Positions 25,253 to 32,814 of a DNA stretch of 64,000 bases are shown here, piece after piece. The notes under the pieces are model-generated. The model saw only the letters and a program-made list of their open reading frames with translations. It did not search any database and was not told where the DNA came from. The position numbers and the translations under genes are program-made. Positions within the stretch are counted from its first letter, which is position 1. Each line of letters starts with the position of its first letter. Source of the DNA: CAMDTE01 sp034679985 (GTDB taxonomy: Bacteria; Bacteroidota; Bacteroidia; Flavobacteriales; Schleiferiaceae); the NCBI GenBank assembly GCA_034679985.1, contig JAXITR010000004.1, positions 20,040-84,039 on the forward strand. The letters are read 5' to 3'.

Positions 25253-27415
25253 TCATTGAACCACTGTAAACTGTCCGGTGGTTTTCTTTCCGGTTTCCAG
25301 ATCTTCCACGTGGAACAGGTAAATGCCGCGGGAGATCATTTGGGTGGAACGCGTGAGGAGGTCCCAAGCGTGTTCTCCACCGGAAAACGTGTGGTCGTCC
25401 GGGGTGTCTGATCCAAAGGTGCGGAACCAGCGGATGTCGCTCCCGTTGTAGTTTTCGTTGTGGTCGATGACGTCCAAAACATCTCCGGCCACAGTGGTGA
25501 TGGTGATTTTACAGCGAGCTGGCAAATTGGCGAAAATCAACTTGCGGCTTTCCTCCTGAAAGTTGGACCGACCTTCCCAAGAAGCACCTGCGTAGTAGGG
25601 GTTGGGGTAGACGTACGGGGCGCCGTTCTTCAGGCTGTCGTTGGCGGGGGTGCCGGCAAAGGCGCGGCGGTCGTTGGCCAAAAAGCTGGATTCCAAAGAC
25701 TCCAAACCGGTTGCGGGATTTCCTTGGTCAAAGGAGGTCACGGCTACCGCGTGCTGCCATCCGTTGGGCAGGTTATCCACCGTGTACTTGTACCTGTACC
25801 GAACCGTATCCCCCGGAAATTGCTTGGGCTGTGCCAAACGGTACTGCTCCAAACCGGTATCAAAAAACAATCCGTTCCCGGCAACGTCCATCTGCGCCAC
25901 GCGCACAAAGTCCTTGGCCAGGTTTTGGGTGGCGGTAACGTCAAAGCCTAATTTGCTCAAGTAAATGCGGTACCCTTCAAAATCCAATTTCTGGGAGATG
26001 GGATCCACGGAACGTTCCGCGTTGTCTGCCCAGTACAGGTCAATCTTGTGGTTGCCCGGTTCCACGCGAATCTTGGGCGTAGCCGGTGGTGTAGGAAGGA
26101 TGAACCGCGTGATTTTGCCGTCGCCGTCCTTGTCTTCGCCGGCATCCAAAAGGCCATTAAAATTGACGTCCTCACCGTTGAAGGCCGTCTGTGCCCAGCT
26201 GGCGTTGGAGAGGAAAATGGATTTCTGCTCTGCGGTATTGGCGGCATTGGGCAGTCCGTCGTCTTTTTTGGCTCCCAAAACGTAGGCAAAGGCCACGCGC
26301 ACTTCATCGCCGGGCGCGAAGGATGCAAAGGGCCCAACACTCAGAAGGTCCGATCGGTTTCCGGCCTGGTTCAATTGGGCCTGAATGTTGACGCCGGAAC
26401 CGGATTGGCAGGGGACGCCGGAAGGGTCTGTCCAACAGGGATCCTGGTTCAGACCTTGGCTCATCTTGGTGTAGCGCTGGTTTTCCGTCGTCGGAAAAAA
26501 GTACAGCGACTGCCCAGAATTATTGAATACCCAGGCGTTGTAATTGGCCTTGAAATTGGGATTCAAAGACGGGTGCTGGAAGCCGTTTTTGTCTTCTGCG
26601 CCCAAGAATTTCTGACCGATGTAGGAGTCCGTGAAGCCCGGATCTCCGGACGCGTCAAACCGGTAGTTCATGGAAAGGGAGTCGATGAAACCGTTTCCGC
26701 CCTGGGAGTAAAAAACCGCACCGCCGGCCCCGGCCGGGGTGACGTTGATGTTGCGCACCACGCTGTTGTTCCACAACGAGATGTAGGTGTCTTCGTAGGT
26801 GCTGGTACCCACGTTTTTGAAGACCAAGTTGACCAAAACAAAGAAGTCCGAAAACCGATAGTTCCAGTTGTAGGTTTCCATGCGCACCTCCACGTTCATC
26901 GGGTTGAGGTGGTTGGAAATAGGGATGTTGGTGCCCGGAACCAAAAGGTTGGCGTCCGTAAATTGGGACACAAAGTCTTGGTGGGAAACCGCATCCACCG
27001 CGTAGTTGGGGTTGTCCGTCAGGGAGCTGCGTTCTTGCAGGTAAGAACCCACGGGGGCGGTAAATTCAAATCCTCCGCGGCCGGGAGCGTAGCCTTGCGG
27101 AGCGTCGTAGGCAGAGGTTGATACCCGCACGGGGCCGCCGTTCTCTTTGCCGCCAATCCAAATACCGGACTCAAAAAGGTGTTCCGTACCGGATCCGGCG
27201 GGGTATTCGCAGGAGGGCAGCCCGGAACCGTCTCGGTAGCCGCGGAAAGCGTTCCCAAAGGTGCCCACATTGGTCACGTTCAATCGGACATTGGAGGCGC
27301 TGGTCACCTTCTCGTCAAAACTCTGTGCTGCAGCGGGCGTCGCAGCACCTGCCAGCAATAACGCAAAAAGGAACAGCCGCGCGAACGCCGTTTCGAGGTT
27401 GTGCATTTTCTCCAT
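25253..27415 (-). CDS. Large T9SS-type secreted protein of unknown function
   Basis: A 720-residue exported protein; the ATG at 27415 overlaps the nuclease stop codon (TGATG) and is preferred to the GTG just before it. The signal peptide ends near PAAAQ. The chain is rich in Asn, Gly and aromatic residues. It carries an EF-hand-like calcium loop (FNGLLDAGEDKDGDGKITRF, residues ~405-424), a fibronectin-like segment (RVEPGNHKIDLYWADNAE ... DFEGYRIYLSK) and a C-terminal domain (PYVYPNPYYAGASWEG ... GIYLFHVEDLETGKKTTGQFTVVQ) resembling FlgD-Ig/T9SS sorting domains. Related proteins are common beside TonB receptors and PorV-like genes in Bacteroidota and Ignavibacteria, generally unnamed. No catalytic motif seen. 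Confidence 0.75.
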   Translation of the reverse strand: MEKMHNLETAFARLFLFALLLAGAATPAAAQSFDEKVTSASNVRLNVTNVGTFGNAFRGYRDGSGLPSCEYPAGSGTEHLFESGIWIGGKENGGPVRVSTSAYDAPQGYAPGRGGFEFTAPVGSYLQERSSLTDNPNYAVDAVSHQDFVSQFTDANLLVPGTNIPISNHLNPMNVEVRMETYNWNYRFSDFFVLVNLVFKNVGTSTYEDTYISLWNNSVVRNINVTPAGAGGAVFYSQGGNGFIDSLSMNYRFDASGDPGFTDSYIGQKFLGAEDKNGFQHPSLNPNFKANYNAWVFNNSGQSLYFFPTTENQRYTKMSQGLNQDPCWTDPSGVPCQSGSGVNIQAQLNQAGNRSDLLSVGPFASFAPGDEVRVAFAYVLGAKKDDGLPNAANTAEQKSIFLSNASWAQTAFNGEDVNFNGLLDAGEDKDGDGKITRFILPTPPATPKIRVEPGNHKIDLYWADNAERSVDPISQKLDFEGYRIYLSKLGFDVTATQNLAKDFVRVAQMDVAGNGLFFDTGLEQYRLAQPKQFPGDTVRYRYKYTVDNLPNGWQHAVAVTSFDQGNPATGLESLESSFLANDRRAFAGTPANDSLKNGAPYVYPNPYYAGASWEGRSNFQEESRKLIFANLPARCKITITTVAGDVLDVIDHNENYNGSDIRWFRTFGSDTPDDHTFSGGEHAWDLLTRSTQMISRGIYLFHVEDLETGKKTTGQFTVVQ

Positions 27416-28713
27416 CACGGTGCCCAGGTATAGGTTGCAGACAAGGGCGCATTGCCCGCACGCAAAAAGATTAATCCCGACCCAGCCGAAGGGCGTTCCA
27501 AGGCCTGGTTGTTTTGCTCAACGCGTTGGGTGTGGATCCAACGTCCGTAGGCGTCGTAGGCATCCACCTGGATGGGAACGGGTCCCCGCCAGTACAAGGA
27601 AGTGCCTCCGTTGGCTTCCCGCGTTTGCTGCCAAAACATCTTCGGTGCCGCGGCGGGTTCGTCCCAACCAATGCCCAAGCGCTGAACGTCCAATTCCACC
27701 ACCACCGGCAGGTGGTCTGAGATCGCGTACAAAGCCGTGCGAATGTTTGCGGGCACGCTGAAATTGGTGCCCTCGTCAATGCCTTGGTTGAAGTGCATGC
27801 CGTCGTTGCCCACCACCCGGAACGACCCCGGAACGTACGCTACTCTTCCCGTGCCGTTTTTGACGTTCGCAGAAAGCAACCAGTGGTCCAGCCGATCGTC
27901 CAGTCCTCCGCCGGAGAAACAGCCGCCGTTGGTGTTGGCGTTGCGGGTGCTTTGGGTGTGGTACGGCGCGTAGTTAGCGTTGTTGGTCCACGTGCCCAGT
28001 TGCCCAATGGGATCGTAAAACCGTTCGGACGCTACGGAGTGGTTTATCAGATTTTGGAAAGCAGCCTCCTGGCTTTTGTAAATGTTGAAATCGCCGCCCA
28101 TGAGCACGTTGGGGTCCGGCACGCGTTGGGTGAGGAATTGCATCAGCGCAGCGGTAGCCAAGGTGCGGTCGGACAAATCTGTAGCCGTAGAACCGGCTTT
28201 TAGGTGAGCGGCCACAACCGTAAAAAAGGTTGTGTCGGGGCTCCAGTCCAGTAGCGAATCCTTGTAGTAGAACTGAACCACGTCCAGTACGCGAACGATG
28301 TCCGTATTCGTCAAGGTCTTGGTTACGATTTGTTCCCTTTTGACCCCAAGTTTGTTTTTGTCGTAGTAGATCCCATTCACCAGCGTTGAGAAACCGTTGT
28401 TGCTGTAGGAGGTGGACGCCCAGCGGTTTACCCCGTTGGTGTTCAATACGTCCGTCAAAATTTTTTCGTGGGCGGAGGGGGTGGCACCGCCTACTTCGTT
28501 ACACACCAACAGGTCCGGCTGAAGGTACTGAATGACCTCCCGCAAGGCGGCTTCCTTAGCTACGGGGTTGTTGTTGGAGGACGTACAGTAACTTGTAAAG
28601 TTTCTGTAATTCAGCAGGTTGTAGGTCATGAGCGTGATGCGCGCCGGTGCTTGTGCCCAGGCACCACCGCTCCATCCCAAAAGACCAACCCAAAGAATCG
28701 TTTTTAAACGCAT
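27415..28713 (-). CDS. Secreted endonuclease/exonuclease/phosphatase-family (DNase-I fold) enzyme
   Basis: A 432-residue protein with signal peptide MRLKTILWVGLLGWSGGAWAQ. The catalytic set of the DNase-I-like fold is intact: Asn32 in LMTYNLLN, Glu73 in VCNEVGG, His170 in VVAAHLK, Asp208 and Asn210 in GGDFN, and Asp333/His334 in ISDHLP. The family hydrolyses phosphodiester or phosphomonoester bonds in DNA, RNA, inositol phosphates or lipids with Mg2+. About 70 residues after the domain (DAYDAYGRWIHTQRVEQ ... ERPSAGSGLIFLRAG) resemble a degenerate sorting domain. As the first gene of the operon it is read from the promoter at 28721-28728, diverging from the response regulator. Confidence 0.85.
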   Translation of the reverse strand: MRLKTILWVGLLGWSGGAWAQAPARITLMTYNLLNYRNFTSYCTSSNNNPVAKEAALREVIQYLQPDLLVCNEVGGATPSAHEKILTDVLNTNGVNRWASTSYSNNGFSTLVNGIYYDKNKLGVKREQIVTKTLTNTDIVRVLDVVQFYYKDSLLDWSPDTTFFTVVAAHLKAGSTATDLSDRTLATAALMQFLTQRVPDPNVLMGGDFNIYKSQEAAFQNLINHSVASERFYDPIGQLGTWTNNANYAPYHTQSTRNANTNGGCFSGGGLDDRLDHWLLSANVKNGTGRVAYVPGSFRVVGNDGMHFNQGIDEGTNFSVPANIRTALYAISDHLPVVVELDVQRLGIGWDEPAAAPKMFWQQTREANGGTSLYWRGPVPIQVDAYDAYGRWIHTQRVEQNNQALERPSAGSGLIFLRAGNAPLSATYTWAP

Positions 28714-28720
28714 AAGCTTA

Positions 28721-28747
28721 CAAAATTACGACAAAGAGGCCAGCCAA
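28721..28747 (-). promoter_or_regulatory. Promoter of the nuclease/TonB operon
   Basis: On the minus strand TTG (28747-28745), a 16-nt spacer and TAATTTTG (28728-28721), with 7 nt to the ATG. The spacer is a little shorter than usual. If used, the leader is only one or two bases long. Confidence 0.5.
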
Positions 28748-28781
28748 GCGCCAGGTTAATTGTAAGTTAAGTTGCACTCCG

Positions 28782-28815
28782 TTGGGCGCTTGGAAATGGG
28801 AGAACCCTACCTTTG
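28782..28815 (+). promoter_or_regulatory. Promoter of the response-regulator operon
   Basis: TTG at 28782-28784, a 23-nt spacer and TACCTTTG at 28808-28815, 26 nt before the ATG. The two divergent promoters of this intergenic region are about 80 bp apart, so a regulator bound between them could affect both. Confidence 0.6.
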
Positions 28816-28841
28816 GGTATCACCAATACGGTACCTGTGCC

Positions 28842-29519
28842 ATGGCCCAATCCGCACGCATCCTTCTGGTTGACGACGAACCGTCGATTCTGGACTTTCT
28901 TTCGTACAACCTTGAGAACGAAGGTTTTCAAATTCAAACGGCCTCCAACGGGCGCCTGGCCTTGGAGTTGGCGAAAAAATTCAAGCCCGATGTGGTGGTT
29001 TTGGACTTGATGATGCCGGAAATGGACGGCATGGAAACCTGTGAGGCCCTGCGCAAATTGCCGGAAACGCAAAATTGCTTGATCGTTTTCCTGACGGCGC
29101 GCAACGAAGATTCCATTCAAGTGGCGGGCTTGGACGCCGGTGCAGACGACTACATAGCGAAGCCCATCAAACCCAAAATTTTGGTGAGCCGCATTCACGC
29201 CTTGCTTCGCCGGCGTGGAGGCACCGTGGGAAAAGGCCCCTTGGTCCTCAGCAACTTGACCATTGACACGGAACAATACAAAGTTTTTGTGGACAACAAT
29301 GCGTTGGATATGCCGCGGAAAGAATTTGAGCTACTCCTTTTGCTGGCCTCCAAACCCGGGAAAGTGTTCACGCGTGAGGCCATTTTGGACGCCGTTTGGG
29401 GCACGGATGTAGTGGTGGGAGGCCGCACCATTGACGTGCACATCCGCAAACTGCGCGAGAAAATAGGTGAGGATAAAATTGGCACCATCAAGGGCGTCGG
29501 GTACAAATTCGAGGGCTAA
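28842..29519 (+). CDS. OmpR/PhoB-family response regulator
   Basis: A 225-residue two-domain regulator. The receiver domain (1-120) has the acidic pair Asp11/Asp12, phosphoacceptor Asp55 in VVVLDLMMPEMDG, Thr85 and Lys107. The winged-helix DNA-binding domain (~128-225) has the typical ending GGRTIDVHIRKLREKIGED ... IKGVGYKFEG. It is closest to PhoB-type regulators of Bacteroidota. The ATG at 28842 gives the normal short N-terminus before ARILLVDDE. The cognate kinase follows nine bases later. The regulon cannot be read from this window, although the divergent nuclease operon and the downstream dioxygenase and peptidase genes are obvious candidates. Confidence 0.93.
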   Translation: MAQSARILLVDDEPSILDFLSYNLENEGFQIQTASNGRLALELAKKFKPDVVVLDLMMPEMDGMETCEALRKLPETQNCLIVFLTARNEDSIQVAGLDAGADDYIAKPIKPKILVSRIHALLRRRGGTVGKGPLVLSNLTIDTEQYKVFVDNNALDMPRKEFELLLLLASKPGKVFTREAILDAVWGTDVVVGGRTIDVHIRKLREKIGEDKIGTIKGVGYKFEG

Positions 29520-29528
29520 CTTAGCGGG

Positions 29529-30539
29529 ATGCGTTTTGAGCGTCCCGAACAAATTGCTTTGCTCGCCGGCCTATTGGCCGGAGCGGGTCTTTGGTGGCTG
29601 CTTCCGGATGATTTGGACCGGCCTTGGAAATCATTAGCCTTTGGCGCTGCCTTAGCCATCCTTGTCTACGGAATGGTGCATCAGTTTTTGTACCGACGAC
29701 TGAAAGCCATTTACGCCATCTTAAAGGATCCACGGACCGCAGCAACCGCAACCTCACGCGTCAGTTTGGACGACGTCGAGCAGGACGTGGAGTCTTGGGC
29801 CCGAAACCGCGATCAACAAATTCAAGGATTGTTGGACCGGGAGGGCTTTCGACGCGAGTTCATGGGCAACCTGTCCCACGAGCTGAAAACGCCCATTTTC
29901 AACATACAAGGATACCTGTTTACGCTTTTGGACGGAGGTCTGGAGGATGTCAAGGTCAATCGGAAGTTTTTGGAAAAAGCCGCCAAAAGTGTGGACCGCA
30001 TGACGGCCCTCATTCAGGAAATGGACTTGTTGTCTCGGTTGGAATCCGGTGCCGTTGCCTTGGAGATGGGCACCTTTGATGTGGTCCGTGTGTTGAAAGA
30101 AGTTCTTGAGGAATTGGAGCCGTCGGCACGCGAAGTAGGCGTGGAATTGGTCTTGAAAAAAGACAAAGAGCGCATCTACAAAGCCTTGGGCGACTCCCGA
30201 AAAATAGAGCAAGTGCTCCACAACCTCATTTCCAACGGAATCAAGTATTCCCAACCGCAGAAAGGTCGCGTCACCGTGGATATTTTGGATTTGGAAGAAC
30301 GATTTTTGATTCAGGTCTCGGACAACGGAATTGGCATCGACGAATCCGACCTCCCGCGCATTTTTGAGCGATTTTATCGGGTAGACAAAAGCCGCTCCCG
30401 AGACGTGGGCGGCACGGGTTTGGGTCTGGCCATCGCGAAGCACATCCTGGAAGCACACAAGCAGCAAATTCACGCCACCTCCACCCGCGGAGTGGGCTCC
30501 ACCTTTTCGTTCACCTTGGAAAAAGCAGCAACCTCATGA
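29529..30539 (+). CDS. PhoR-like sensor histidine kinase
   Basis: A 336-residue membrane kinase with two transmembrane helices (~7-24 and ~34-53) separated by only about ten residues, so it has practically no periplasmic sensor domain. A linker and the HisKA dimerisation domain follow (GNLSHELKTP, phosphoacceptor His117). The HATPase_c domain has the N box (HNLISNGIKYS), G1 (DNGIGI), F box (IFERFYRVDK) and G2 (GGTGLGLAI). The architecture suits sensing within the membrane or through a partner protein, as PhoR does with the phosphate transporter. It partners the preceding regulator. Its stop overlaps the dioxygenase start (ATGA). Confidence 0.93.
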   Translation: MRFERPEQIALLAGLLAGAGLWWLLPDDLDRPWKSLAFGAALAILVYGMVHQFLYRRLKAIYAILKDPRTAATATSRVSLDDVEQDVESWARNRDQQIQGLLDREGFRREFMGNLSHELKTPIFNIQGYLFTLLDGGLEDVKVNRKFLEKAAKSVDRMTALIQEMDLLSRLESGAVALEMGTFDVVRVLKEVLEELEPSAREVGVELVLKKDKERIYKALGDSRKIEQVLHNLISNGIKYSQPQKGRVTVDILDLEERFLIQVSDNGIGIDESDLPRIFERFYRVDKSRSRDVGGTGLGLAIAKHILEAHKQQIHATSTRGVGSTFSFTLEKAATS

Positions 30540-31513
30540 GTACCTTAAGCCCAGAAGTTCAAGAGCAATTGGCGTCTTTGGCGGCCAAGTATGCTGCAGA
30601 CGGTCAGGATTTGGCGTCTTTCCTGGAAGGACTGCACATGACGGAGTACCTAACGTATTGGGACTACGTCCAGTTGGACACGCTGCTCACGTTGCAGAAG
30701 CCGCGCACGGCGTATCCGGACGAGCCCATTTTCATCATGTACCACCAAATCACGGAACTGTATTTCAAATTGTCCCGTCACGAGTTGGAACCGCTGGTGG
30801 ATGGTGTTGTGCCCGCAACCCTCGAGGAACTGGTTCGCCGCATCAACCGCGTCAACCGGTATTTCCACGCCTTAGCCACCAGTTTTGGCGTCATGGCGGA
30901 CGGAATGGAGCGGGAGCAGTTTTTGAAATTCCGACTGGCCCTCATTCCCGCGTCTGGCTTTCAGTCTGCCCAGTACCGTTTTTTGGAATTTGCGTCCACC
31001 CGACTGGAGCACTTGGTTCAGTTGGAACATCGGGCCGCGCTGATGAAACAAGGTGCAGACCCGGAGGTGCTCTTGGACCATGTGTACTGGCGCCAAGGCG
31101 CCACGTTGGAGGAAACGGGCGAGAAAACGCTCACCTTGCGCCAATTTGAAGCCAAGTACGGCGAAACCTTTCGCATGGCTGCATTGCGCTGGCGCGGCAA
31201 CACCTTGTGGGATTTGGTCCAAGACCTGTCCGACGAGGACCGTCAAAACCCCGAATTGGTGCAGGCCTTGCGCGGATTGGACCACCAAATCAACGTGGAC
31301 TGGCCCCTGCAGCACTACCGAACCGCGGTGAAATACTTGGCCAAAAAACCGTCAGACGCCCCGGCAACGGGCGGTACCAACTGGCAGCGTTACCTGCCTC
31401 CGCGGTTCCAAAAGCGAATTTTCTTCCCCGAAATGTGGTCCGAACAGGAGCAGGAGGAATGGGGCAAAAAATGGGTGGATCAACAACTGGCTGCTTTGGA
31501 TTCTAAGGCATGA
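30536..31513 (+). CDS. kynA: Tryptophan 2,3-dioxygenase
   Basis: A 325-residue heme enzyme that opens the indole ring of L-tryptophan with O2 to give N-formylkynurenine, the first step of the kynurenine route. Family markers include LTYWDYVQLDTLL, FIMYHQITELYFKL with the distal-pocket His, the SGFQSAQYRFLEF block, LEHRAALM, the HQINVDWPLQHYRTAVKYL segment that carries the proximal heme His, and the substrate-loop GGTNW. The length is that of the longer bacterial and eukaryotic forms. No other kynurenine-pathway gene is adjacent; it sits inside a signalling/peptidase operon with ATGA overlaps at both ends, an uncommon place for it. Confidence 0.93.
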   Translation: MSTLSPEVQEQLASLAAKYAADGQDLASFLEGLHMTEYLTYWDYVQLDTLLTLQKPRTAYPDEPIFIMYHQITELYFKLSRHELEPLVDGVVPATLEELVRRINRVNRYFHALATSFGVMADGMEREQFLKFRLALIPASGFQSAQYRFLEFASTRLEHLVQLEHRAALMKQGADPEVLLDHVYWRQGATLEETGEKTLTLRQFEAKYGETFRMAALRWRGNTLWDLVQDLSDEDRQNPELVQALRGLDHQINVDWPLQHYRTAVKYLAKKPSDAPATGGTNWQRYLPPRFQKRIFFPEMWSEQEQEEWGKKWVDQQLAALDSKA

Positions 31514-32790
31514 ATATATCCGAACGCAAAGTTTACCGCCGCGGTTCGGTTTGGGCCTTTTTTGCGGTAGCCGTCATCGGTGTTTTTTGGGCCGTGGTTT
31601 CCACCCGTCCGGTTGCGGTGAACCCAGAACGTACCGCTTTGCGCACTCCAGCCCCGCTCTATCTGTACGGATTTGGCAGCCATCAGTTCCACGTGGACCG
31701 GGACACGGTTCGTTCCGGAGAAACCTTAGGAGGATTGCTGCACGATTTGGGCATGCCGTACCCTCGTGTGGACGCGCTGATTGCCCGTGCGGGCTCTGCT
31801 TTCCGCCCATCCACTTGGCGGCTCGACGAAACCTATATTGTTGTCCGCAAACGCGACGCCCAAAAGTCCCTACTGTACTTGATTTACGAGGAGTCGCCCA
31901 CCCGGTACGTTTTGTTTTCGTGCGGGGACTCGCTGTACGTCAAGTCCGTGGAACGCCCCGTGGTCACCCAGGAGCGTCAGGTGGCCGCCGTGATTGAAGG
32001 TTCCCTTTTTGGAACGTTGCAGGAGCAGGATGTTTCGGCGGCGGTGGCCGTGAAATTGGCGGAAGTATATGCCTACACCATCGACTTTTTCCGGGTGCAA
32101 CCGGGAGATCGTTTCAAGGTGGTTTTTGAAGAGAAATTTGTGGACGATACGGTGTCCGTGGGCGCTGGACGGGTTTTGGCCGCGGTTTTTGAACAGGGAG
32201 GTAAGCCCATCTATGCGCTGTATTTCAACGACACGGCCACTGGTTTTTCGGGCTACTTTGACCGGGACGGCAAGGGGCTGAAAAAGATGTTTTTAAAAGC
32301 GCCTTTGGACTTTTTCCGCATCACGTCCAAATACACCATGAACCGTTTTCATCCGGTCCAACGCCGATGGAAAGCCCACTTGGGAACGGACTACGCAGCA
32401 CCCACGGGAACGCCCATCCACACCACCGCGCACGGCGTGGTGGACAAAGCGGGGTATAATTCCGGAAACGGAAACTTCGTCAAAGTGCGGCACAACGGAA
32501 CCTACAGCACGCAGTACCTGCACATGAGCCGGATTGCATCCGGAATACGTCCGGGCGCACGCGTGTCCCAAGGCCAGGTCATTGGGTATGTAGGCAGCAC
32601 GGGCTTGGCCTCGGGGCCGCACGTGTGCTACCGCTTTTGGGTTAATGGCCGCCAAGTCAACCCGCTGGCGCTGAAATTACCCAACAGCGAGCCCATACCG
32701 GATCGGTACCGCGCCGCCTTCGAACGCACCAGCCAACCCCTGTTGAAGCGGTTGGAGGCTCTGACCTATCCGGAGCAGCGCCGGGATTGA
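31510..32790 (+). CDS. M23-family (LytM) cell-wall metallopeptidase
   Basis: A 426-residue protein with an N-terminal membrane anchor (~13-31), a periplasmic OapA/LysM-like N-terminal region (~60-200) and a C-terminal M23 domain (~270-385). The zinc site is complete: His290 and Asp294 in HLGTDYAAPTGTP, and His338 and His371 in QYLHMS and GPHVCYRFW. Such enzymes cleave peptidoglycan cross-links during growth or division. It starts within the last codons of the dioxygenase gene (ATGA), so it belongs to the same regulator-kinase-dioxygenase operon. It converges on leuS. Confidence 0.9.
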   Translation: MNISERKVYRRGSVWAFFAVAVIGVFWAVVSTRPVAVNPERTALRTPAPLYLYGFGSHQFHVDRDTVRSGETLGGLLHDLGMPYPRVDALIARAGSAFRPSTWRLDETYIVVRKRDAQKSLLYLIYEESPTRYVLFSCGDSLYVKSVERPVVTQERQVAAVIEGSLFGTLQEQDVSAAVAVKLAEVYAYTIDFFRVQPGDRFKVVFEEKFVDDTVSVGAGRVLAAVFEQGGKPIYALYFNDTATGFSGYFDRDGKGLKKMFLKAPLDFFRITSKYTMNRFHPVQRRWKAHLGTDYAAPTGTPIHTTAHGVVDKAGYNSGNGNFVKVRHNGTYSTQYLHMSRIASGIRPGARVSQGQVIGYVGSTGLASGPHVCYRFWVNGRQVNPLALKLPNSEPIPDRYRAAFERTSQPLLKRLEALTYPEQRRD

Positions 32791-32791
32791 C

Positions 32792-32814
32792 CCCGTCGGC
32801 GAACCGTCGGGTTT
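32792..32814 (+). terminator. Hairpin between convergent genes
   Basis: Inverted repeat CCCG-T-CGG / CCG-T-CGGG around CGAA with one T-T mismatch, followed by only three T residues on the plus strand. It occupies the whole gap between the M23 gene and leuS. A weak terminator at best. Confidence 0.4.
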
